A stretch of 6,367 nt of DNA from CAZRIE01 sp964600075 (GTDB taxonomy: Bacteria; Bacteroidota; Bacteroidia; Flavobacteriales; Flavobacteriaceae), in assembly GCA_964600075.1 (NCBI GenBank), contig CAZRIE010000169.1, positions 1 to 6,367 on the forward strand, in the 5' to 3' direction. Position 1 is the stretch's first letter. Every line of letters begins with the position of its first letter. Under the pieces are notes generated by a model. The model made no database searches, was not told where the DNA came from, and was given only the letters and a program-made list of their open reading frames with translations. The position numbers and the translations under genes are program-made. Shown here piece after piece: positions 1 to 5,444 of the stretch.

Positions 1-98
1 AAATGTCCGCAACCCTTTCTTTCGATCCAAATTTAAAACTCAAGACGACCTCGATGTTACAAAACATTGAATTCGAATTAATTAGCGCTAAATTCTAA
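1..98 (+). CDS. possible C-terminal end of a plus-strand gene cut by the window edge
   Basis: From position 3 the plus strand is open for 31 codons and stops with TAA at 96-98. The residues alternate polar and hydrophobic (for example LSFDPNLKLKTT, then NIEFELISAKF), as expected for the last beta strands of a protein. If real, it converges on the fecR-like gene with a 54-bp gap. The evidence is weak: an open run of this length arises by chance fairly often. A minus-strand frame starting with ATG at 67 and running off the edge (MFCNIEVVLSFKFGSKERV...) is an equally formal alternative. No family is recognised. Confidence 0.3.
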   Translation, partial: MSATLSFDPNLKLKTTSMLQNIEFELISAKF

Positions 99-152
99 AA
101 AAATATATACAAGAGATCAATCAGGCCATTACTTCAAGTACATTATGATTTT

Positions 153-1313
153 TTATGGTTTTTCAATCTTTATTTGCTCCCCGTCGATATCATAATGTAT
201 CGGGTGATATGTATTGAAAACGGTTAGAATCTGCGCAATAGTCTCCGTATCAAAAGTCGCCGTAAAACGTTTATTTTCTAGCTCTTCGTATGTATTAGTA
301 ATCGATACGTTAAAATTTCGCTCCAACTTTTTTACAATATCTCGAAATGGTATATTATTAAAAATTATTTTACCGTCCATCCAGCCCGTGTACAGGTTCG
401 TATCGGTTTCCTTGAACGAAATCATTCCCTCTTGTTTTTGCCATATGGCCATATGTCCTGGTTTCAACTTTTGATTTTTTTCATCGAATTTAGATTCCTT
501 TTCAAAAAAACCGACAGACCCTTCGACCAAAACTGTTTCAATATTTTCATCTTCGGGATAAGCGGAAAGGTTGAATTCTGTGCCCAATACCTGAACATTA
601 AGTTCTCTTGTATTTATGACGAACAGACGTTCTGAATCTTTCGCAACCTTAAAAAAACCTTCTCCCTTTAAAAAAACCTGCCTTTGCTCCCCTTTAATAA
701 ATTCAATAGGATACTTTAGCGAAGTACCTGAATTCAAATATGCCTTTGTTCCGTCGGATAAAATGACCGTGAAGTGTTTTCCATACGGTACATAAAGCGT
801 GTTATAAGCGATTTTATCTGCTAGTGCCGCCCTATGATAAATCAATTGATTTCCTTTCTGAAGACCAACTCGGTAACCCTCATGATCGATTATAGAGATA
901 CTTTCCTCTTCGGCTATTTCTTTGATACTTCCATCAGAAAGGGTGAGGGTAATTGCATTTGCATCAATTCTCGATTTATGAATGCTTTCGTCAGCTTCCG
1001 TCATTTGCTGATAAAGGAAAGCTACCAGAATGAAGAAAAGTCCGACCGCAGCGTATTTCAAGAGCCACTTTACGTGCAGTTTACGATGAGAACGTTTTTC
1101 CGCTCTTATTTTCTTTATGAGTAAGTCTTTGACTTTTTCCGAATTATATTGACTCATGTTATATCGTGTAGTGTAGTCTATTTTTAGATAAGATTGGAAC
1201 AGGGATATATTTTGGTCATTTTCTAACCCTACAATCAAACTGTCCAACTCTTCAGAAGAGATAGATCCGGTAAAATATTTAACCGTATTGTTCTCGAAAT
1301 CCGGGTTCTTCAT
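153..1313 (-). CDS. FecR-type transmembrane anti-sigma factor (FecR + DUF4974)
   Basis: Predicted single-pass inner-membrane anti-sigma factor that holds an ECF sigma factor until an outer-membrane TonB-dependent receptor signals. The 386-residue product (counted from the ATG) has a cytoplasmic N-terminal part (1-80), a basic stretch, and one membrane segment at about 83-101 (WLLKYAAVGLFFILVAFLY). A periplasmic FecR domain follows at about 170-270 (NTLYVPYGKHFTVILSDGTKA, FLKGEGFFKVAKD, VLGTEFNLSAY, VLVEGSVGFF). The C-terminal DUF4974/STN-like domain is at about 318-384 (FNNIPFRDIVKKLERNF...). The length is normal for Bacteroidetes FecR proteins. I chose the ATG at 1313; an in-frame TTG at 1343 would add 10 residues but would read through a palindrome. 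The gene is divergent from the ECF sigma gene, its probable partner. No SusC-type receptor follows it in the window. Family assignment is firm; the partner and inducing signal are inferred. Confidence 0.93.
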   Translation of the reverse strand: MKNPDFENNTVKYFTGSISSEELDSLIVGLENDQNISLFQSYLKIDYTTRYNMSQYNSEKVKDLLIKKIRAEKRSHRKLHVKWLLKYAAVGLFFILVAFLYQQMTEADESIHKSRIDANAITLTLSDGSIKEIAEEESISIIDHEGYRVGLQKGNQLIYHRAALADKIAYNTLYVPYGKHFTVILSDGTKAYLNSGTSLKYPIEFIKGEQRQVFLKGEGFFKVAKDSERLFVINTRELNVQVLGTEFNLSAYPEDENIETVLVEGSVGFFEKESKFDEKNQKLKPGHMAIWQKQEGMISFKETDTNLYTGWMDGKIIFNNIPFRDIVKKLERNFNVSITNTYEELENKRFTATFDTETIAQILTVFNTYHPIHYDIDGEQIKIEKP

Positions 1314-1323
1314 ATTGAGGTTA

Positions 1324-1338
1324 TCGTATTTAATACGA
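1324..1338. promoter_or_regulatory. 15-bp palindrome between divergent anti-sigma and sigma genes (possible operator)
   Basis: TCGTATT-T-AATACGA is a perfect 7+1+7 inverted repeat ending 11 bp upstream of the fecR-like ATG. Its left part, TCGTATTTA, recurs at 1417-1425 and overlaps the sigma start codon. A 10-base match to its minus-strand reading (TCGTATTAAA) lies at 5395-5404, ahead of the phosphoesterase gene. This could be an operator for a dimeric regulator, or a small hairpin in the fecR leader. AT-rich sequence makes chance matches to the partial copies fairly likely. Confidence 0.4.
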
Positions 1339-1424
1339 ACCAAATTTTCTATACCCTAAATTTTATAAGTTATTTTTTATACATTTAGTACACCCCACCA
1401 ACAACCATTGCCGATTTCGTATTT

Positions 1425-2021
1425 ATGAAAAATGACTTCAACGAGAATAGCTTTTTTATCGAGCGTTTAAAAAAAGGAGAGCAAGATGCGTATACCCACT
1501 TGATAGATAGGTACCACCACAGACTTTGCGTTTACGCCAACAGCTTGGTAAACGATCAGTACCAAGCAGAAGATATTGTTCAAAATGTATTTATCCGGAC
1601 TTGGGAAAAACGAAAAAACCTAAAACCAAACTTTGCACTCAAAGGTTTTCTTTACAAATCGGTTCATAATGAGTTTATAGACCAGTATCGAAAAAGAAAA
1701 GCCGTTACCGCACTCGAAAAAAAATATATCGAGGAACTTGATCGGTTTGTAGAGAAAGACGATGCCTTTTTTGAAAAACTGCTTTCACTCGTTCACCGCG
1801 AAATTCAAAACCTGCCCCCAAAATGCAAGAAAATCTTTTTAATGAGCAAACAAGAGGGATTCAGCAACCTTGAAATCGCAGAGCATCTTGATGTGTCTAT
1901 AAAAACTATAGAGTACCATATTACCAAGGCCTTCGCCATATTGCGCGCAAGAACAACTAGTGAAATACAACCTATTCTCTTTTTAATGTTCGGGTTTCAA
2001 AAAATAAAGAAGGCCGAATAG
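1425..2021 (+). CDS. ECF RNA polymerase sigma factor, FecI-like Bacteroidetes type
   Basis: An alternative sigma factor of the extracytoplasmic-function class that directs RNA polymerase to a small regulon, normally including glycan or iron uptake genes. In the 198 residues, sigma region 2 spans about 24-92 (YHHRLCVYANSL, then QAEDIVQNVFIRTWEKRK, then GFLYKSVHNEFIDQYRKRK). Region 4 spans about 122-176, with the helix-turn-helix EGFSNLEIAEHLDVSIKTIEYH at about 144-165. As in ECF factors, regions 1.1 and 3 are absent. A hydrophobic tail (IQPILFLMFGFQKIKKAE) follows region 4 and is common in this Bacteroidetes group. The ATG at 1425 gives a full region 2. A -7-like TACATTTA lies at 1380-1387 without a clear -33 box. 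The gene diverges from the FecR-type anti-sigma gene, its likely regulator, which is unusual because the pair is normally co-directional. Its target promoters cannot be read from this window. Confidence 0.94.
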   Translation: MKNDFNENSFFIERLKKGEQDAYTHLIDRYHHRLCVYANSLVNDQYQAEDIVQNVFIRTWEKRKNLKPNFALKGFLYKSVHNEFIDQYRKRKAVTALEKKYIEELDRFVEKDDAFFEKLLSLVHREIQNLPPKCKKIFLMSKQEGFSNLEIAEHLDVSIKTIEYHITKAFAILRARTTSEIQPILFLMFGFQKIKKAE

Positions 2022-2040
2022 CCAAGGAAAGAGCACTATA

Positions 2041-3606
2041 TTATTTTAACTCGGCTTCTCTTAAAATCGACTTCATTTTAGGGTAATCGGCATCAGTATC
2101 GCGGTATTTCTTCCGCTCTTCGATCAAAGCTATTTTCATTTCACTTATAACCGATTCATATTTCGGTTTATCGATTACATTTCGTGCTTCTTTGGGATCT
2201 TCTTGTAAATCGTAAAACTCCCAAGCTGGCAATGAAGTTTCTTCAGAGGTTCCCTTTTTACCCAATCCCTGACCATAGAAAAAAGCTAGTTTGTACCGCT
2301 TGTTACGAATTCCGAAATGTGCAGGCCTTTCGGGATGGTGCAACCAATACCGGTAATACATTTGCTTACGCCAATCTGATGGTGTGTCTCCTGATAGGTT
2401 TTTACGGAAACTGTTTCCTTGTATGTATTCGGGCTTTTCGATACCTGCGTAGTCTGCCAACAATGCGGGAAAATCAATATTTAAAATAATATCGTCAATA
2501 CGTTGGCCTCCTTTTATTTCTTTGGGATAACGGATGACGAAAGGCATTCGCAACGATTCTTCATAAATCAGCCGCTTGTCAAAAAAACCGTGCTCCCCTA
2601 AAAAATAACCTTGATCTGCAGTGTACACCACAATTGTATTATCGGCGATGCCCTCTGCTTCCAAATAACCAAGTAGCTTTCCGATGTTATCGTCGATTGC
2701 GGCACCACAGCGTATAAAATCCTTTACCAGCTTTTGGTAAATTTTCTTGCGCTTTTGAACGCTATCCAAATTATCTAGAGGATAAGGAAGCCCAGGATAG
2801 GTGGTCCACCAATTTTCAGGGTCTTTGGTGGCATTGTCCCAGCGCTGGCCTAATTTCTCTAATTTTTGACCGGTAAAAGTTCGGCCAGTGGTTTCTGGGC
2901 TAAAGTCGAACAATGACTTCGGTTCGGGAATTTCCTCGTTTTCATAAAGATGTTTGAATCTATCAGGATAATCAAAAGGCTCATGTGTCGCCTTAAAATT
3001 ACAGAACATCAAAAAGGGTTTATCGGCATTTCGGTCCTTTAGGTGCTCGATAGTCAAATTGGTAATGACATCCGTTGAAAAACCTTTGTATTCCTTTCCG
3101 CTTGAACTATTATATCCATCCTGCCAATCTTCTTTTGTTTTCAATATCGGGTTCCAATAACGCCCCTGGCCCGGGAGTACATTGAAATAGTCAAAACCTT
3201 CAGGCTGACCGACCAAATGCCACTTTCCGATAACAGCGGTTTGATATCCATTTTCAGAAAAGGTCTTTGCAATATTCGGATGTCCTTTGGGCAGAGGCTC
3301 ACTCAACGTATACACTTGATTGATATGACTGTACTGCCCTGTAAGAATACTGCCTCTACTCGGTGTACATATACTGTTCGTGCAAAAAGCGTTATTCAAA
3401 ACCGTACCTTCTGAAGCTAGACGTTTAATATTTTCATTCTGAACATAATCTGACAAAACCCCTCCATAGATACCCCATGCCTGGGAAGTATGGTCATCGG
3501 ACAGAATAAATAGAATATTCGGTCGGTCATCTTCATTTATCTGTTGGGCCTCAGTTAAGCCTGTGAATACAATAAAAAAGAAAATGGGTACTAATATGCT
3601 CTTCAT
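2041..3606 (-). CDS. secreted S1-family formylglycine sulfatase
   Basis: Predicted exported sulfatase that hydrolyses sulfate esters, probably on a sulfated polysaccharide. About 521 residues are encoded from the ATG at 3606; an in-frame ATG at 3618 adds four (MLQA). I prefer 3606 because it gives a standard signal peptide (MKSILVPIFFFIVFTGLTEAQ). Numbered from the upstream ATG, visible catalytic features are: metal ligands D41-D42 in ILSDDH; the formylglycine signature C84-T-P-S-R88; GKWHL at 131-135; H212 in THEPF; and metal ligands D335-Q336 with K349 in TADQGYFLGEHGFFDKR. The C-terminal subdomain ends with the usual WEFYDLQEDPKEARN. Length is normal and the gene is intact. The cysteine must be converted to formylglycine by a maturase (anSME or FGE type), which is not in the window. 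The PGQGRYWNP and FLGEHGFFDKR segments recall N-acetylglucosamine-6-sulfatase-like subfamilies, but the substrate is not decided by this. Confidence 0.95.
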   Translation of the reverse strand: MKSILVPIFFFIVFTGLTEAQQINEDDRPNILFILSDDHTSQAWGIYGGVLSDYVQNENIKRLASEGTVLNNAFCTNSICTPSRGSILTGQYSHINQVYTLSEPLPKGHPNIAKTFSENGYQTAVIGKWHLVGQPEGFDYFNVLPGQGRYWNPILKTKEDWQDGYNSSSGKEYKGFSTDVITNLTIEHLKDRNADKPFLMFCNFKATHEPFDYPDRFKHLYENEEIPEPKSLFDFSPETTGRTFTGQKLEKLGQRWDNATKDPENWWTTYPGLPYPLDNLDSVQKRKKIYQKLVKDFIRCGAAIDDNIGKLLGYLEAEGIADNTIVVYTADQGYFLGEHGFFDKRLIYEESLRMPFVIRYPKEIKGGQRIDDIILNIDFPALLADYAGIEKPEYIQGNSFRKNLSGDTPSDWRKQMYYRYWLHHPERPAHFGIRNKRYKLAFFYGQGLGKKGTSEETSLPAWEFYDLQEDPKEARNVIDKPKYESVISEMKIALIEERKKYRDTDADYPKMKSILREAELK

Positions 3607-3640
3607 AGCCTGTAACATAACAAAGGTTTAAATCAAGAGG

Positions 3641-3672
3641 CAATATAATAAAGAAATGACAGGAATTCCAAA
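3641..3672 (-). promoter_or_regulatory. candidate promoter of the sulfatase gene
   Basis: On the minus strand, TTTG (3672-3669) is followed after 21 bases by TATATTG (3647-3641), some 35 bp before the sulfatase ATG. This resembles the Bacteroidetes -33 TTTG / -7 TAnnTTTG layout in spacing, but the -7 box is imperfect. Low-confidence call. Confidence 0.3.
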
Positions 3673-3714
3673 GAGTTTGGAAAAACGAAAATATCTACAA
3701 TTCATCAACTATTT

Positions 3715-3722
3715 TATTTTTG
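3715..3722 (+). promoter_or_regulatory. exact Bacteroidetes -7 box (TATTTTTG) ahead of the terminated leader/sRNA
   Basis: TATTTTTG matches the TAnnTTTG consensus at every fixed position and would start transcription at about 3727. No convincing TTTG -33 box lies 19-21 bases upstream, where the sequence is A-rich. It is the only exact plus-strand match I noticed ahead of the terminator at 3823-3851. Confidence 0.4.
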
Positions 3723-3726
3723 CCAA

Positions 3727-3851
3727 AAGATAGTTTGGTTCTTTGAACTAATCATAATGAAGTCATCTTTAAAGATTTTCTAACTCAAGATTAATTGCTT
3801 GTGTTTATATTTTTTTGCCATGGCCCTGATCGTTTGATCAGGGCTTTTTTT
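3727..3851 (+). ncRNA. candidate small RNA or attenuated leader of about 125 nt
   Basis: This plus-strand stretch runs from the predicted start below the -7 box to the U-tract of a strong terminator and contains no gene of normal size. It can fold. AACTAATC (3746-3753) pairs with GATTAATT (one mismatch) further down. Inside this, GAAG/TTTC and ATCT/AGAT (3765-3776, an exact 12-base palindrome) stack into a bulged hairpin with an asymmetric internal loop. A tiny frame, MKSSLKIF-stop (3757-3783), lies inside and could be a leader peptide, though it is not enriched in any one amino acid. The unit is either a free-standing sRNA (a 6S-like RNA is one possibility) or the leader of the NTF2-like gene that starts 25 bp after the terminator. 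I do not recognise a named RNA family. Confidence 0.4.
3823..3851 (+). terminator. strong intrinsic terminator upstream of the NTF2-like gene
   Basis: A perfect 9-bp stem, GCCCTGATC (3823-3831) and GATCAGGGC (3836-3844), with a GTTT loop is followed directly by seven Ts (3845-3851). On the minus strand the stem is followed by A-rich sequence, so it acts in the plus direction only. No gene of normal size precedes it on that strand: the nearest upstream plus-strand gene is the sigma factor ending at 2021. It therefore ends a small RNA or attenuates the gene at 3877. Confidence 0.9.
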
Positions 3852-3876
3852 ATCTTCCCAACTAAAATCTGTTATC

Positions 3877-4308
3877 ATGAAAAAATGTATGCCCATTTTC
3901 ACATTTGTCATCTTTATGACTTTCAACCTGCTATCAGGACAAAATGAAGACGTTGAAGCCATACAGCAAATATTGGATGAACAGACCATTGCTTGGTCAA
4001 ATAATGATTTGGAAGGTTTCATGCAGGGGTATTGGAAATCGGATTCCCTTACCTATTTCAGCGGAGGCATGATTACCAAAGGGTGGCAGACTACCCTCGA
4101 CAACTATAAAAAAAAATACCCCACCAAAGCACACTCGGGAAAATTGGATTTTAAGATTGCCGAAATCACTAAAATAAGCGACGATATATATTATGTAATA
4201 GGCGAGTATTTCTTAATACGAGATGCCGGTGATGCAAATGGCACCTTTATGATTATCTTTAAAAGGATGGGTGGGGAATGGAAGATTATAGCCGATTCAT
4301 CCTGCTAA
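3877..4308 (+). CDS. exported NTF2-like (SnoaL/DUF4440-type) protein
   Basis: A small exported protein of 143 residues with a signal peptide (MKKCMPIFTFVIFMTFNLLSGQ, cleavage probably after G21 or Q22). The mature part reads as one NTF2-like cone fold. An N-terminal helix comes first (DVEAIQQILDEQTIAWSNND, 25-44), then GFMQGYWKSDSLTYFSGGMITKGW (48-70). A helix NYKKKYP and strands LDFKIAEITKISDDIYYVIGEYFLI and GTFMIIFKRMGGEWKIIADSSC close it. The ending WKIIAD is typical of SnoaL-like/DUF4440 proteins. Members bind small ligands or act as isomerase-like enzymes; no catalytic residue set can be assigned here, so the function is unknown. Only 25 bp separate the ATG from the terminator, too little for a promoter, so expression probably depends on read-through or on a promoter inside the leader. 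It converges on the 4370-5308 gene with a 61-bp gap in which I see no strong terminator. Confidence 0.85.
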   Translation: MKKCMPIFTFVIFMTFNLLSGQNEDVEAIQQILDEQTIAWSNNDLEGFMQGYWKSDSLTYFSGGMITKGWQTTLDNYKKKYPTKAHSGKLDFKIAEITKISDDIYYVIGEYFLIRDAGDANGTFMIIFKRMGGEWKIIADSSC

Positions 4309-4369
4309 TCCTTCATTCTGAATTACAGATACTAAAGTATTTCTATCGTTCGGGGTGACTTAAGTACTT

Positions 4370-5308
4370 TTAGTTTTCTTCTTCTTGTTGTTCTGCGACA
4401 GGAATTTCGTGATACGCGATTCTTCTTGTCTTGTACGTATTATCAGGAGTAACAATCTCTTTTACCCAATTGTTGGCGTCGGTACCATCGAACTGATAGA
4501 TATATTCCTTTGTTGTCGTATAACCCCTTTGTTGGGATTTTACATTGGCCAATACACCATTTTCAGCGTAACTATATTTTAGGTCTTCTTGGAGAATCCA
4601 TTTTTCGATCGAACCATCATAGAGCTCTTCGGTTCGGGAAAGTAACTTTCCATTCGAATCAAAAACTTGTACGGTCTTGGAATTCACCTGCCCATCTAAA
4701 TACTTTTGGGTCAGAACTTTTTTCTGCAACGAATCATTTTGCGATTTCTCTGATAAAGTTTGAATCGTTTCCAATAGTATTCCGTTACGCTCTTCCCTTA
4801 CGGTTTTCTCGCCCTCGCCTTCGCTGTAAACAAATTTGTGTTCGTCTGTACCATTGGTATTTGTGCGCTCTATACTCACTAAGTTTTCTTCTTCATCATA
4901 AAGAAATATGTTCTGCTCCAACAACTCTTTTTCATATGAAATTATTTTTTCTGTAATTTTTCGATTCGCAGTGGTATCGATAGTATAGAAATTAGCTAGC
5001 GAAGTAGCACTATCAAAAGTATTATCAAGGTAGTTCTCGACCCTTCTTTCTACCAAATCGCTACCGTTGTATTTATAATATGTTGTCTCGTAATCGGAAT
5101 CGTTAAAACGAGTAACCGATTTGGTCAACTTGTCTGTTTCCTCAAAGTAGTACTCTTCTTTACCGTAGTCAGTTATAACCAGACACGATTTCACGTTTCC
5201 CTTTAGGTCGAAATCTTCAACTTTAAAAACAATTACTTCCTGTCCGTATGAGAAGGGCAATGCACAAATGATTGCAAACAGAAAAAGAATTACATACTTT
5301 TTTAACAT
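4370..5308 (-). CDS. exported protein of unknown function with YD/RHS-like beta repeats
   Basis: The 312-residue product starts with a clear signal peptide (MLKKYVILFLFAIICALPFSYGQ, 1-23) and has no other membrane segment. The rest carries repeated beta-hairpin units of the form aromatic-x-(Y/F)-(D/N)-x-x-G-x-L/V-x-(polar). Examples are YKYNGSDLVERRVE (78-91), FLYDEEENLVSIER (135-148), FDSNGKLLSRTEE (216-228), YAENGVLANVKSQ (247-259) and YQFDGTDANNWVKEI (271-285). Such units resemble YD/RHS-type repeats seen in many uncharacterised Bacteroidetes envelope proteins and are expected to form an extended beta structure. There is no toxin tip, peptidase motif or sorting (Por/T9SS) domain at the C-terminus, which ends in an acidic tail (EQQEEEN). 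It is therefore probably a periplasmic or surface binding protein, not an RHS toxin. I do not recognise a named family. On the minus strand TAATTTCG ends 4 bp before the ATG, giving a possible -7 box and a nearly leaderless mRNA. Confidence 0.8.
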   Translation of the reverse strand: MLKKYVILFLFAIICALPFSYGQEVIVFKVEDFDLKGNVKSCLVITDYGKEEYYFEETDKLTKSVTRFNDSDYETTYYKYNGSDLVERRVENYLDNTFDSATSLANFYTIDTTANRKITEKIISYEKELLEQNIFLYDEEENLVSIERTNTNGTDEHKFVYSEGEGEKTVREERNGILLETIQTLSEKSQNDSLQKKVLTQKYLDGQVNSKTVQVFDSNGKLLSRTEELYDGSIEKWILQEDLKYSYAENGVLANVKSQQRGYTTTKEYIYQFDGTDANNWVKEIVTPDNTYKTRRIAYHEIPVAEQQEEEN

Positions 5309-5393
5309 AGCACGAAATTACTTGATATTCTAGCAATTCGAAACAAAAGGGATGCCAAATCGGTGAACGGCTTTCAATTTTACCCTTTTTTAC

Positions 5394-5426
5394 TTCGTAT
5401 TAAAAACAATCGGTCTTGTATCTTTA
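5394..5426 (+). promoter_or_regulatory. candidate promoter of the phosphoesterase lipoprotein gene
   Basis: TATCTTTA (5419-5426) differs from the TAnnTTTG -7 consensus only in its last base and lies 18 bp before the ATG. TTCG (5394-5397), one base from the TTTG -33 box, precedes it with a 21-base spacer. The -33 position overlaps TCGTATTAAA, the partial copy of the palindrome found at 1324-1338. Confidence 0.35.
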
Positions 5427-5444
5427 CCCTATAAAGTTTAAAAA

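Noticed and set aside
214..1124. Plus-strand open frames opposite the anti-sigma gene
   Set aside because: They overlap a clear FecR/DUF4974 gene on the other strand and show no recognisable protein features.
1314..1343. TTG at 1343 as the start of the anti-sigma gene
   Set aside because: It would add ten residues encoded by the palindrome region; the ATG at 1313 directly precedes a typical FecR N-terminus and leaves the palindrome intergenic.
2022..2040. Terminator between the sigma and sulfatase genes
   Set aside because: The 19-bp gap contains no inverted repeat.
2184..3414. Other open frames of 60-100 codons within the sulfatase gene on either strand
   Set aside because: They are embedded in an intact sulfatase with every catalytic motif; their sequences look like shadow translations.
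3780..4022. 80-codon minus-strand frame across the terminator and the start of the NTF2-like gene
   Set aside because: It is antisense to a signal peptide and an intrinsic terminator, has no family resemblance, and ends inside the leader region.
4309..4369. Terminator between the convergent NTF2-like and repeat-protein genes
   Set aside because: Only short AT stems (ATACT/AGTAT with a two-base loop, AAGTACTT) without a proper T-tract; not enough for a call.
4385..4956. Plus-strand frames opposite the repeat protein
   Set aside because: The minus-strand gene has a signal peptide and repeats that explain the sequence; the plus frames do not.
5345..5391. AAAAGGG ... CCCTTTT inverted repeat followed by Ts in the divergent spacer
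   Set aside because: The loop is 31 bases and the stem is A/T-rich; no plus-strand gene precedes it, so a terminator role is unlikely.
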